NCBI RefSeq assembly: GCF_000689395.1
Contig: NZ_HG966617.1
Span: 92,382 to 138,070, forward strand
Length of the DNA stretch: 45,689 nucleotides
Source of the DNA: Candidatus Phaeomarinobacter ectocarpi
GTDB lineage: Bacteria > Pseudomonadota > Alphaproteobacteria > CGMCC-115125
Direction: 5' to 3'
Under the pieces are notes generated by a model. That model had not been told where the DNA came from. It saw nothing but the letters and a program-made list of their open reading frames with translations, and did not search any database. Numbering within the stretch: the first letter of the stretch is position 1; every line of letters starts with the position of its first letter. The translations under genes were made by a program, and so were the position numbers. Positions 1-8,467 of this stretch are shown piece by piece.

Positions 1-82
1 CCTCATCGGCCTGCTTGTGAGCTTGCTGTCTGACATCACCTACACTCTGGTTGATCCGCGTATTGATTTTGAGGCGCGGTAA
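1..82 (+). CDS. yejB: Peptide ABC transporter permease YejB, C-terminal end (partial)
   Basis: An open frame enters from the left edge and stops with TAA at 80-82. It encodes about 26 residues: a hydrophobic end of the last membrane segment and the tail TYTLVDPRIDFEAR. This tail is typical of the YejB/OppB/DppB permease family, in which the last helix is followed by a short cytoplasmic DPR(I/V) tail. Only three bases separate its stop from the yejE start, so it is the upstream member of a yejB-yejE-yejF operon. The rest of the gene lies outside the window, so the assignment leans on the tail motif and on the two genes that follow. Confidence 0.85.
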   Translation, partial: LIGLLVSLLSDITYTLVDPRIDFEAR

Positions 83-85
83 GAC

Positions 86-1189
86 ATGAACGCGATCCTC
101 GATAAAACCGCGCAGGGCAAGATCAACTGGGAAGCCACCTGGATCGGGCGGTTCAACAAGGCACGCACATCGCCGATCAATCAACGGCGCTGGCGGAACT
201 TCAGAGCCAACTCCCGTGGCTATTGGGCCCTGTGGTTCTTTGGTGTTCTGTTCATTGTAAGCCTGTTTGCCGAGTTCATCGCCAACGACAAACCATTGCT
301 CGTGACGTTTGAAGGCGGCATCTATATGCCGGTTTTTGTGGCCTATCCCGAAACCGACTTCGGCGGTGACTTTGCAACCGAAGCGGACTATCGCGACCCC
401 TTCGTGCAGGAGCTGATTGAGGACGCGGGCGGCACAATCATCTGGCCGCTCATCCCCTATAGCTACGACACCATCAATCTTGATCTGCCTGTACCGGCAC
501 CAGCGCCCCCCAGCGCTGAAAACTGGCTGGGTACGGATGATCAGGGTCGCGATGTGGTGGCGCGTGTTATCTACGGCTTTCGAATTTCCGTGCTGTTCGG
601 GCTGATCCTCACCATCTTTGCTTCCATCATCGGCGTCGCGGTTGGCGCCGTGCAGGGGTATTTCGGCGGCTGGGTAGATTTGATTGGCCAGCGCCTGATC
701 GAGATATGGAGCTCTGTGCCCTCGCTCTATCTCATCATCATCATTGCCGCGGTCATTGAACCCACCTTCTGGATATTGCTGGGCATTTTGCTGCTGTTCC
801 AATGGGTGGCGCTTGTGGGCGTGGTGCGCGCGGAGTTCCTGCGAGGCCGAAACCTTGAATATGTGCGCGCAGCCCGGGCGCTTGGCCTGCGCAACGTGGC
901 CATCATCTTCAAGCACGTATTGCCGAATGCCATGGTGGCCACGCTCACCTTCCTGCCGTTCATTCTCAATTCGTCGATAACAGCGCTGACCGCTCTCGAC
1001 TTCCTGGGCTTCGGCCTACCGCCGGGCTCTCCTTCGCTGGGCGAGTTGCTGGCACAGGGCAAAAACAACCTGCAGGCCCCGTGGCTCGGCTTCACAGGCT
1101 TTATTGTCATTGCCACCATGCTGAGCCTGCTCGTGTTTGTGGGGGAAGCGGTCCGTGATGCCTTTGATCCAAGAAAGACACTGCAATGA
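86..1189 (+). CDS. yejE: Peptide ABC transporter permease YejE
   Basis: 367-residue inner-membrane permease of the binding-protein-dependent transport family. A hydrophobic segment lies near residues 48-66, a long periplasmic loop follows (about 70-150), and the permease domain has at least five helices. The EAA loop that docks on the ATPase is visible at about 257-275 (EYVRAARALGLRN). The unusually long first loop is characteristic of YejE rather than OppC or DppC. It starts three bases after yejB and overlaps yejF by four (ATGA), so the three genes should be translationally coupled. In the family it pairs with YejB to form the channel for imported peptides. In some alphaproteobacteria YejBEF is known to import murein peptides. 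Confidence 0.93.
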   Translation: MNAILDKTAQGKINWEATWIGRFNKARTSPINQRRWRNFRANSRGYWALWFFGVLFIVSLFAEFIANDKPLLVTFEGGIYMPVFVAYPETDFGGDFATEADYRDPFVQELIEDAGGTIIWPLIPYSYDTINLDLPVPAPAPPSAENWLGTDDQGRDVVARVIYGFRISVLFGLILTIFASIIGVAVGAVQGYFGGWVDLIGQRLIEIWSSVPSLYLIIIIAAVIEPTFWILLGILLLFQWVALVGVVRAEFLRGRNLEYVRAARALGLRNVAIIFKHVLPNAMVATLTFLPFILNSSITALTALDFLGFGLPPGSPSLGELLAQGKNNLQAPWLGFTGFIVIATMLSLLVFVGEAVRDAFDPRKTLQ

Positions 1190-2823
1190 GTGGTGCTGAT
1201 CAAAAGCTCGTTGAGGTCAAAGATCTTTCTGTTGTCTTTACCCAGGATGGCAATGAGACGCTGGCCGTCGACAAGATCTCTTTCGATCTTGCCGAAGGCG
1301 AGACGCTGGCGCTGGTCGGCGAATCCGGTTCGGGAAAATCTGTTTCCGCGCTTTCCTTGATGCAGCTGCTGCCGTATCCCGCAGCATCTCATCCATCAGG
1401 GTCGATCAAGTATCGTGGGGAAGAGGTCATGGGTGCGGACGAACGCACCTTGATGGGTATCCGCGGCAACGAGATATCGATGATCTTTCAGGAGCCGATG
1501 ACCTCCCTCAATCCGCTGCACACCATCGAGCGGCAGGTTGGTGAAGTGCTCGCTGTTCATCGCGGTTTGCGTGCCGAGGCTGCACGCAAACGCGTGCTCG
1601 AACTCCTCAACAAGGTTGGCCTGCAAAACGCTGAGTTGCGCTTGGGCGCCTATCCTCATGAATTGTCAGGCGGACAACGCCAGCGCGTCATGATCGCCAT
1701 GGCGCTGGCCAATGAACCGCGCCTGTTGATTGCCGATGAACCGACAACGGCGCTTGATGTGACCGTGCAGGCGCAAATCCTCAAGCTGCTCAAGAGCCTG
1801 AGCCAGGAAATGGGGATGGCCATGCTGCTCATCACCCATGACCTTGGCATCGTCCGAAAAATGGCGGACCGCGTATGTGTCATGAACAAGGGGCACATCG
1901 TCGAGGAGGGCGAAACCGCCGGGCTGTTTGACGACCCGCAGCATGAATACACGCGCCATCTCCTGGGCAGTGAGCCCAAGGGCAAACCGCTGACTGCACG
2001 GGCTGATGCAGCTGAGATCATGTCCACGGACAATCTCAAAGTGTGGTTCCCGATCAAAAAGGGCGTTCTGAAGCGCACCGTTGATCACGTCAAAGCCGTG
2101 GACGGCATTTCACTCACGGTTCGCCGGGGTCATACGGTGGGTGTGGTGGGCGAATCCGGCTCAGGCAAAACCACGCTGGGGCTTGGCTTGTTACGGTTGA
2201 TCGACTCGGACGGCCCCATTGTTTTCATGGGGCAGCATATTGAGGACGACAGCTGGTCTGAACTGCGCAGCCGCCGCGCCGACATGCAGATTGTTTTTCA
2301 GGACCCGTTCGGGTCTCTCAGTCCGCGCCTGTCCGTGGCGCAGATCGTGGAAGAAGGCCTGCTGGTCCACGGCACCGACCTGAATTACGACGCCCGGCGC
2401 AAACGCGTTGCCGAAGCGCTGGTCGAGGTTGGACTTGATCCCGAAACAATGGACCGATACCCCCATGAGTTCTCGGGCGGTCAGCGCCAGCGCATTGCCA
2501 TCGCCCGCGCCATGGCCTTGAAACCTGACTTTGTCGTGCTGGATGAACCTACCAGTGCCCTGGATATGTCAGTGCAGGCGCAGATTGTTGATCTGCTCCG
2601 TGACCTCCAGCAAAAGCACAATCTTGCTTATCTCTTCATCAGCCACGACCTGAAAGTCGTGCGCGCTCTGGCAGACGAAGTCATTGTCATGCGCAATGGT
2701 AAGGTGGTTGAGCAAGGGTCGTCAGATCAGATTTTTGATGATCCGCAGACGGACTACACCAAGGCTTTGATGGCGGCAGCATTCGACCTGGAAACAGCGC
2801 CGGAAGGTGTTGTGGCCAGCTAA
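1186..2823 (+). CDS. yejF: Peptide ABC transporter ATP-binding protein YejF (duplicated ATPase)
   Basis: 545-residue protein with two complete ABC ATPase modules in one chain, which distinguishes YejF from the separate OppD and OppF. Module 1 has a Walker A GESGSGKS (about 45-52), signature LSGGQRQR (about 160) and Walker B followed by DEPTTALD. Module 2 has GESGSGKTT (about 322-330), FSGGQRQR (about 428) and DEPTSALD. It powers peptide uptake through YejB/YejE at the inner face of the membrane. Its ATG overlaps the yejE stop by four bases. Its TAA interlocks tail to tail with the opposing NlpC/P60 gene across the four bases 2820-2823. No substrate-binding protein gene is visible here; yejA or an equivalent would lie upstream or elsewhere. 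Confidence 0.95.
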   Translation: MSGADQKLVEVKDLSVVFTQDGNETLAVDKISFDLAEGETLALVGESGSGKSVSALSLMQLLPYPAASHPSGSIKYRGEEVMGADERTLMGIRGNEISMIFQEPMTSLNPLHTIERQVGEVLAVHRGLRAEAARKRVLELLNKVGLQNAELRLGAYPHELSGGQRQRVMIAMALANEPRLLIADEPTTALDVTVQAQILKLLKSLSQEMGMAMLLITHDLGIVRKMADRVCVMNKGHIVEEGETAGLFDDPQHEYTRHLLGSEPKGKPLTARADAAEIMSTDNLKVWFPIKKGVLKRTVDHVKAVDGISLTVRRGHTVGVVGESGSGKTTLGLGLLRLIDSDGPIVFMGQHIEDDSWSELRSRRADMQIVFQDPFGSLSPRLSVAQIVEEGLLVHGTDLNYDARRKRVAEALVEVGLDPETMDRYPHEFSGGQRQRIAIARAMALKPDFVVLDEPTSALDMSVQAQIVDLLRDLQQKHNLAYLFISHDLKVVRALADEVIVMRNGKVVEQGSSDQIFDDPQTDYTKALMAAAFDLETAPEGVVAS

Positions 2824-3686
2824 CGCGACAATGCCGGTAGCCGCTTTACTGATGTAACGGGTCCGTCCGTCTGGGCGATCCGGGCAATGGCAGGTTCCAC
2901 CGCCTCTTCGACGGTCTTCATATGCGTTGCATTGGCATGCAGTAATGTCGCGCCATCGGCCATGATGCCCACATGCCCCTTCCAGAACAGCAGGTCGCCA
3001 CGCTGCAGCGGTTCGCTGTCGGGCATGGCGCTGCCAAGTGCAGCCTCCTGCATGTCTGTGTCGCGTGGGCAGGGTATACCGGTGGCCTCCAACGCGCACT
3101 GCACAAGGCCTGAGCAGTCCAGCCCCAGGCTTGATCTGCCGCCCCATAGATAGGGTGTTTCCAAAAATTGTTCGGCAATTGAAACATAGTCCGGCGCGAA
3201 GACGTCCATGGCCAACAGGTGATCGCTGAAGACGTATCCACCACCCGCAAGCGCGCTGAAGCGCCCCTGGGTCCCGCTGACAACAAGCGGCGAGTTGAGC
3301 GACACCCAGTTATTCATGGGAGACTTGAGGTCAGCTTCGCCATAGATGAAGCTGCGCAAGGCTGAAACACGATGGGTCGGTGCCGGTGTGCCTGTCCCCA
3401 GAGCATCAAGCGATACGTAGCCGACATAGGCATCACGCTGTGACTGAACCCATGCAAAGCCGTCGGCTTCATCAAAAACAGATACGCTTTCTCCGCGGAG
3501 CAGTTCCGTGTCTCGGGGTCCATCCGCTTCGGGACGGCGGCGCAAAGCTGTGACGGGTACAGTCACATGAGCCGGTCGCCCTGATACAAAGCGGGAGGCT
3601 TCTACCTGGCCCTTGAGGGCATCAGCCGCCAGATCATCTCGAAATGCATTGAGGCGTGGATCAAGAGCAGGACGCAGGGAGGCCAT
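2820..3686 (-). CDS. NlpC/P60 family cysteine peptidase with N-terminal SH3-like region
   Basis: 288 residues. An SH3-like bacterial domain occupies about 40-160 and an NlpC/P60 domain about 165-285. The catalytic Cys191 sits in the family motif LGLDCSGLV. Candidate histidines are His238 (KGHVGI) and His250. NlpC/P60 enzymes of this type cleave gamma-D-glutamyl-diaminopimelate bonds in cell-wall peptides. No signal peptide is visible, so a cytoplasmic role in muropeptide recycling is more likely than wall remodelling (inference). Its ATG overlaps the stop of the upstream MarR-like gene by one base (TGATG), indicating coupled translation. The M17 aminopeptidase lies just upstream on the same strand. 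Confidence 0.9.
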   Translation of the reverse strand: MASLRPALDPRLNAFRDDLAADALKGQVEASRFVSGRPAHVTVPVTALRRRPEADGPRDTELLRGESVSVFDEADGFAWVQSQRDAYVGYVSLDALGTGTPAPTHRVSALRSFIYGEADLKSPMNNWVSLNSPLVVSGTQGRFSALAGGGYVFSDHLLAMDVFAPDYVSIAEQFLETPYLWGGRSSLGLDCSGLVQCALEATGIPCPRDTDMQEAALGSAMPDSEPLQRGDLLFWKGHVGIMADGATLLHANATHMKTVEEAVEPAIARIAQTDGPVTSVKRLPALSR

Positions 3687-4024
3687 CAGATATCCTTGGC
3701 GTGTTTGGCAATCAGCTCGGCAAACTCTGAAAGATAAACGGAGCCCTTTACCGTTCGCTGAACAAGCACGTTGCGGCGGTCATTGTCGTCACGCTTGCGC
3801 TTGAGCAGATCAATCCGTCCCATGGCGTCCAGGGCACGCGTGATGGCCGGCTTGGAGATATTGAGGCCCTCCGATAGCCCCCGCACCGTATGAGGCGGCG
3901 GCGACAGATAGACGGTCAGCAAGATTGCCATCTGGCGTGAAGACAGGTCAGGGCCGTCATCGCGCACCGTATCGGTCACAACGTCATGCCACAGCTTCAA
4001 AGCTTCAACGGATTTGAGATCCAT
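3686..4024 (-). CDS. MarR-like winged-helix protein
   Basis: 112 residues from the chosen ATG at 4024. An in-frame ATG at 4102 would give 138, but its extra 26 residues look non-conserved. A G-rich stretch upstream of 4024 could serve as a ribosome site, although its spacing is long. The core has a helix-turn-helix (HTVRGLSEGLNISKPAITRA) and a wing rich in charged residues (KRKRDDNDRR), as in MarR regulators. It sits between the M17 aminopeptidase and the NlpC/P60 gene and overlaps the latter by one base. The same trio is, to my recollection, common in alphaproteobacteria. It may regulate its own operon. It is shorter than classic MarR proteins because much of the N-terminal dimerisation helix is missing. 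Confidence 0.82.
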   Translation of the reverse strand: MDLKSVEALKLWHDVVTDTVRDDGPDLSSRQMAILLTVYLSPPPHTVRGLSEGLNISKPAITRALDAMGRIDLLKRKRDDNDRRNVLVQRTVKGSVYLSEFAELIAKHAKDI

Positions 4025-4169
4025 TGCGCCGCACGCCCCCTTTTCGGCTGTCGGGCTTGCGTGAAATCGGTCCCCCAAGAACCGCGCGCCAGCGCTCAAC
4101 ATGGTTAATCGTAGCTCTCAGGTGCCGTGCACTGCAACCGCTTACGAAATGATTTTGACGCGAAGCCGG

Positions 4170-5543
4170 TCAGCCATATCGCTTGGTCAGCAGGTGATAG
4201 AGCGCCCGAACCGCCTGAATGTCGCCCCCCACTGGACGGCCAGGACGTGGTTTGGCGTTCCACCCGTAAATGTCAAAATGCACATAGGACGCGGTTTCGG
4301 TCACAAATCGGTTGAGGAACAGGGCCGCTGTGATGCACCCGGCGAACGGGCCGTCTGATATGTGGTTCACGTCGGCAATCTTGCTGTCCAGCCAGCTGTC
4401 ATAGGGTGCCCAAAGCGGCAGGCGCCATACCGGGTCGTGAGCCGTCGTTGCAGCGTCTTCCAGTTCAGCGGCAAGAGCTTCGTCCTTCGTGAAGAAGGGC
4501 GGCAGCTCGGGCCCAAGGGCAACGCGCGCGGCACCGGTAAGTGTTGCAAAATCAACCAACAGTTCCGGTGTTTCGGTGTCGGCTTCAGCCAAGGCATCGC
4601 CCAACACCAACCGGCCTTCGGCATCCGTATTGCCAATTTCGACGGTCAGCCCCTTGCGGCTCTGCAAAATGTCGCTGGGCCGGAACGCGTTGCCGGCAAC
4701 AGAGTTTTCAACGGCGCCAATCAGAACCCGCAATCGGACGTCAAGGCCGCGCTCCATGATCATTTGCGCCAGACCAAGAGCAGCGGCCGCGCCACCCATG
4801 TCCTTTTTCATCAGAGCCATGAAATTGCCAGGCTTGAGGTTCAAGCCACCCGTGTCAAAGCAGACGCCCTTGCCCACCAGCGTAATCTTTGGCGCATCAC
4901 TGCGACCCCATGTGAGGTCAATGAGGCGAGGCGCACGGTCACTGGCACGCCCCACGGCATGCACCATTGGGTAGTTGTCACGCAGCAGGTCATCGCCCGT
5001 CGTGACGGACAGGCGCGCATCGAAGCGATGATGCAGTTTCTCTGCAGCAGCCTCCAGGTCAGCTGGCCCCATATCAGCAGCTGGTGTGTTGATGAGATCG
5101 CGTCCCAGAAAAATGCCCCGGGCAATCCGCGATACGTCATGACAGTCCACGCCTGTGGGCACCACCATGCGGACTTTGGGCGCGTCATCCTTACTGCCGG
5201 ACTTGTAGCGATTAAACGCATAAGTGCCCAATGCAAAGCCAAGCAGGGCGACCGACGCGTCCTCCGGCGTTGGGTCAAACACATAGTCCCCAGGCTGAAG
5301 TTTGCCGGCCAGGCCCCCATAGATGAACGGGTCGCTTTCATCGCCCAAGCCGAACAGGACGCGCTCAATGGCACCCTCGGTGTTTGGCAGTGCCAGTGTC
5401 TCGCCTGCTTTCGCTTTAAAACCCTGTGCTTTTGCCCATGCCGCATGCGCGGGGCTTGCAGTTTCAATCCAGGCACTCAGGATGCCCGCGGAAATCGGGG
5501 TTACAGGTGTGGCGGGGCCGGCATCAATAAACACATCAAGCAT
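4170..5543 (-). CDS. Leucyl aminopeptidase family protein (peptidase M17)
   Basis: 457 residues. The two-metal M17 centre is intact: Lys225 and Asp230 in VGKGVCFDTGGL, Asp248 in KKDMGGA, and Asp307/Glu309 with Arg311 in NTDAEGRL. It removes N-terminal amino acids from peptides in the cytoplasm. The N-terminal domain (1-130) is divergent, as in the alphaproteobacterial subgroup that is usually annotated only at family level. It lies 145 bases upstream of the MarR-like and NlpC/P60 genes and faces the yej importer, consistent with degradation of imported peptides. A 410-residue open frame on the opposite strand is a composition shadow. Confidence 0.93.
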   Translation of the reverse strand: MLDVFIDAGPATPVTPISAGILSAWIETASPAHAAWAKAQGFKAKAGETLALPNTEGAIERVLFGLGDESDPFIYGGLAGKLQPGDYVFDPTPEDASVALLGFALGTYAFNRYKSGSKDDAPKVRMVVPTGVDCHDVSRIARGIFLGRDLINTPAADMGPADLEAAAEKLHHRFDARLSVTTGDDLLRDNYPMVHAVGRASDRAPRLIDLTWGRSDAPKITLVGKGVCFDTGGLNLKPGNFMALMKKDMGGAAAALGLAQMIMERGLDVRLRVLIGAVENSVAGNAFRPSDILQSRKGLTVEIGNTDAEGRLVLGDALAEADTETPELLVDFATLTGAARVALGPELPPFFTKDEALAAELEDAATTAHDPVWRLPLWAPYDSWLDSKIADVNHISDGPFAGCITAALFLNRFVTETASYVHFDIYGWNAKPRPGRPVGGDIQAVRALYHLLTKRYG

Positions 5544-5667
5544 GGGTCAGTCGGGGTCCAATCTGGGGATCATCAGGTGTTGCCGTGGGAGTAGAAGGCA
5601 ACACCGCTATATGGCACGGTCTTACGGGCCAATGGAATATGCGCTGTCATTACTGTGAGGCACCAAA

Positions 5668-6336
5668 ATGCACACACCACCCCTTCAACTCGTCATCGGT
5701 GACAAGAACTGGTCATCCTGGAGCCTGCGCCCGTGGCTGGCCATGAAGGTGGCCGGTCTGGATTTCGAAGAAGTTGATGTAACCCTACGCCAGAGTGCTG
5801 AAACGAAAGCACAGTGTCTCTCTCACTCTCCCGCCGGCAAGGTCCCGGTGTTGAAATGGGCCGATGAGACCATTTGGGACTCTCTGGCAATACTTGAAAC
5901 CCTGGCTGACCGTCTGCCCGATGCACGACTTTGGCCTGAAGACGCACAGGCTCGTGCCCATGGGCGAGCCATCTCGGCCGAAATGCATTCGGGCTTCACT
6001 GCATTGCGCCGCGATATGCCGATGGATTGCACCCACCACAGGCCCGGCGAAGGGATGAATGACGCCGTAGCGGAGGACATCAGCCGCATCATTGCAATCT
6101 GGACCGAAGCGCGTGGACGCTTTGGAGAGGCGGGAGGGGGACCCTATCTGCTTGGGACTTTTTCCATTGCGGATGCCATGTATGCCCCTGTGGTATCGCG
6201 GCTTGAAACCTACGCACCCGACCTGGTCGCGCTGGGCGATCGGGATGGGACGGCCCGGGCCTATATGGAAACCATCAACTCCATGACAGAAATGCGCGAA
6301 TGGGTGTTGGGCGCCCGCGCCCAGATGGGACGATAG
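5668..6336 (+). CDS. Glutathione S-transferase family protein
   Basis: 222 residues with a thioredoxin-like N-terminal domain (about 7-85) and an all-alpha C-terminal domain (about 95-215). The start of the first domain, GDKNWSSWSLRPWLAM, matches a GST subgroup in which a serine (NWSSWS) takes the place of the usual catalytic Cys or Tyr. The cis-proline region is AGKVPVL. It probably acts on or senses glutathione conjugates in the cytoplasm; the substrate cannot be told. A TGAGG ribosome site precedes the ATG. It stands alone between the aminopeptidase and tadD. Confidence 0.9.
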   Translation: MHTPPLQLVIGDKNWSSWSLRPWLAMKVAGLDFEEVDVTLRQSAETKAQCLSHSPAGKVPVLKWADETIWDSLAILETLADRLPDARLWPEDAQARAHGRAISAEMHSGFTALRRDMPMDCTHHRPGEGMNDAVAEDISRIIAIWTEARGRFGEAGGGPYLLGTFSIADAMYAPVVSRLETYAPDLVALGDRDGTARAYMETINSMTEMREWVLGARAQMGR

Positions 6337-6501
6337 CCAACAGCCGCTCTGCCGTCCTTAAGGCGTAAGGCGCAAAACCATCGGTCATGATTAACAGTTT
6401 CTTGAGGGCTGTTTGCGACCATGTTCCCCAATGGAAATGGTTCGCGCCGGCCCCCGGGCTGGCAACCATGCTTTCGTATGGAAATGTGGAAGAGAGTTCC
6501 C

Positions 6502-7344
6502 GTGAAACTGCGTCCGAGTTCCGCACTGGATACATTGTCTGCGCCGCGTCTGCGCCGCGTGCTCGCTGCCTGCGCTGTTGCGGCGCTCGTTGCCGGCTGT
6601 CAGACGACAGGGGCAGGGTCCAAATCCGGCCCAGACCTTGATACACGTCTCAAAGATGCAGATGTCATGTCTGAGGTAAACGGCAATGTCGTTGCCAAGG
6701 CCGCATATTGGGGTGGCCTGTACGAACAGGACCCTCGTAATGCCGAGGCAGCGGCTGAATACGCATCCGCCTTGCGTGCCATCGGGTCCATGCCTGCAGC
6801 GCTTGATGTTCTGACCCGGGCCGGGTCACTGACACCCGATGATCCGCGCATTCTGGCTGAATATGGCAAAACACTTACCGCGGCGGGGCGTGCGGCAGAC
6901 GCCATGCCGGTGTTTGAGCAGGCCTTGATCTTTGATCCGCGCAATTGGCGCACACTGGCTGCACAGGGTGTCGCCTATGATCAGCTGAGCCAGCACGACG
7001 ACGCCCGCGCAAGCTACCGTGCCGCAATTTCTGCAGCACCGAACGAACCAACACCGTGGAATAATCTCGCGCTGTCCTATGCGTTGACCGATGATCTGGA
7101 AGACGCAGAACTGGCCATGCGCGAAGCCATGTCGAAACCAAAGGCCACGGCAAAGATGCGCCAGAACCTTGCTCTCGTGCTTGGCCTGCGCGGTGAATAC
7201 ACGGATGCCGAACGCCTTGCCCGCGCCGAGATGGCGCCCGAGCCCGTGGACGGCAACCTTCAGGAGCTGCGCACAATCGTGACGCAGCCTGCTCTGTGGG
7301 CCCGGGAAGCGAATGCGGACAACAACCCTGTCATCATCGAGTAG
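6502..7344 (+). CDS. tadD: Tad pilus assembly lipoprotein TadD (TPR repeats)
   Basis: 280 residues from the GTG at 6502, chosen because GGAAGAGAG lies just upstream and this gives a compact lipoprotein signal peptide. ATGs at 6421, 6478 and 6484 in the same frame would lengthen it. The signal ends in a lipobox LVAGC, followed by at least four TPR motifs over about 45-235, for example DPRNAEAAAEYASALRAIG and DPRNWRTLAAQGVAYDQLS. TadD is the pilotin-like outer-membrane lipoprotein of Tad systems and helps assemble the secretin. It is convergent with the main tad operon and is separated from it by a bidirectional terminator. Confidence 0.88.
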   Translation: MKLRPSSALDTLSAPRLRRVLAACAVAALVAGCQTTGAGSKSGPDLDTRLKDADVMSEVNGNVVAKAAYWGGLYEQDPRNAEAAAEYASALRAIGSMPAALDVLTRAGSLTPDDPRILAEYGKTLTAAGRAADAMPVFEQALIFDPRNWRTLAAQGVAYDQLSQHDDARASYRAAISAAPNEPTPWNNLALSYALTDDLEDAELAMREAMSKPKATAKMRQNLALVLGLRGEYTDAERLARAEMAPEPVDGNLQELRTIVTQPALWAREANADNNPVIIE

Positions 7345-7373
7345 ACGCACATCGCCAACGCGCGTTGCGATAC

Positions 7374-7408
7374 AAAAGGCCCGCAGGAAACCCCTGCAGG
7401 CCTTTTTG
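7374..7408. terminator. Rho-independent terminator between convergent tadD and tadC
   Basis: The sequence AAAGGCCcGCAGG pairs with CCTGCaGGCCTTT around a short AAAC-type loop. It is preceded by an A tract and followed by a T tract, so it can work for both the rightward tadD transcript and the leftward tad operon. It starts 30 bases after the tadD stop. Confidence 0.85.
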
Positions 7409-7456
7409 CTTTTGCATCTGGTGAGTGAAGCCGGGGCGTGAGCCTGACGAGTGCGG

Positions 7457-8437
7457 CTAGCTCATTGTGAAGCGGATCACCGCAGGGCCGAGAATCACAA
7501 CGAAGAGCACGGGCAGAAAGAACAGGATCATCGGGACTGTGAGCTTGGGCGGCAGGGCTGCGGCGCGCTTTTCAGCGGCTGCCATCCGAATATTCCGGTT
7601 TTCCTCCGCCATGACCCGCAGAGCTTGGCCAAGAGGCGTACCGTAACGTTCTGCCTGTATGAGGCTGGTTGTCACCGCCTTCACACCAGGCAGGCCCGTA
7701 CGTTTGCCAAGGTTCTCATAGGCCTGGCGGCGGTCCTGCAAATAGGACAGTTCGGCGGTTGTCAGCGCCAGTTCTTCCGCCAGCTCGACAGATTGCACGC
7801 CGACTTCTGCAGCCACCTTGTTGAAGGCCGCTTCAACGGACATGCCGGATTCAACACAGATCAACAAAAGATCAAGTGCGTCAGGAAAAGACTGCTGAAT
7901 GGTCGCCTGACGGCGCGTGATGATGTTCTGCAGGAAGACGTTGGGGAGATAGAAGCCAACAAAACCCGCCATGGCTGACATGCCCAGCTTGCCCAGCAGG
8001 GGCGTAGACAGATCGAGCACAAAGAAAATGTAGAAGGCTGCCACGCAGAACACGATTGGCGGCATGGCGATGCGGAAGAACAGGAACGTGTAAATAGGTC
8101 CCTGCCCACGAAAGCCTGCCATCTTGATCTTCATTTGCAGATCTTCGTCTTCGAGCAGCTTGCGCAGGTTGAGCTTGTCGACCAGCCGCTTGGAAAAGCC
8201 CTTGGGTTGGGCGCGAAGCGAGGCGCGTTTTGCCCCGTCGCGCTCAGCAATTTCTGCGCGCAGTTTGTTACGCAGTTCTTCACGCTCGGTCGCCACATAC
8301 TTCATGCGCGAGGACAGAGTGTCCTGCGACAGATAGGGCAAGCCGATTGTTATGATCGTCGCAAACGCAGCCACGGCCGCCAGAAGCATGGCCATGGTCT
8401 GCGGATTGGTAACGATGTCTACAAAAGCCATGAACAT
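7457..8437 (-). CDS. tadC: Tad pilus inner-membrane platform protein TadC (type II secretion F family)
   Basis: 326 residues. An N-terminal membrane segment lies at about 13-34, central segments at about 120-175, and the last near the C-terminus. Between them lies a T2SS protein F domain (about 185-310) with the characteristic FPDALDLLLICVESGMSVEAAF stretch (split here as FPDALDLLLI and CVESGMSVEAAF). With TadB it forms the platform that couples the CpaF ATPase to pilin extrusion. It is the last gene of the leftward tad operon, 30 bases after tadB, and ends before the shared terminator. Confidence 0.93.
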   Translation of the reverse strand: MFMAFVDIVTNPQTMAMLLAAVAAFATIITIGLPYLSQDTLSSRMKYVATEREELRNKLRAEIAERDGAKRASLRAQPKGFSKRLVDKLNLRKLLEDEDLQMKIKMAGFRGQGPIYTFLFFRIAMPPIVFCVAAFYIFFVLDLSTPLLGKLGMSAMAGFVGFYLPNVFLQNIITRRQATIQQSFPDALDLLLICVESGMSVEAAFNKVAAEVGVQSVELAEELALTTAELSYLQDRRQAYENLGKRTGLPGVKAVTTSLIQAERYGTPLGQALRVMAEENRNIRMAAAEKRAAALPPKLTVPMILFFLPVLFVVILGPAVIRFTMS

Positions 8438-8467
8438 GGCGTGGCATTCCCCGAAATATTCAATTCA

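Noticed and set aside
4362-5594. 410-codon open frame antisense to the M17 aminopeptidase
   Set aside because: The opposite strand encodes an enzyme with all metal ligands; this frame is Cys/Gln/His-rich, matches nothing I know and is the usual GC-rich shadow.
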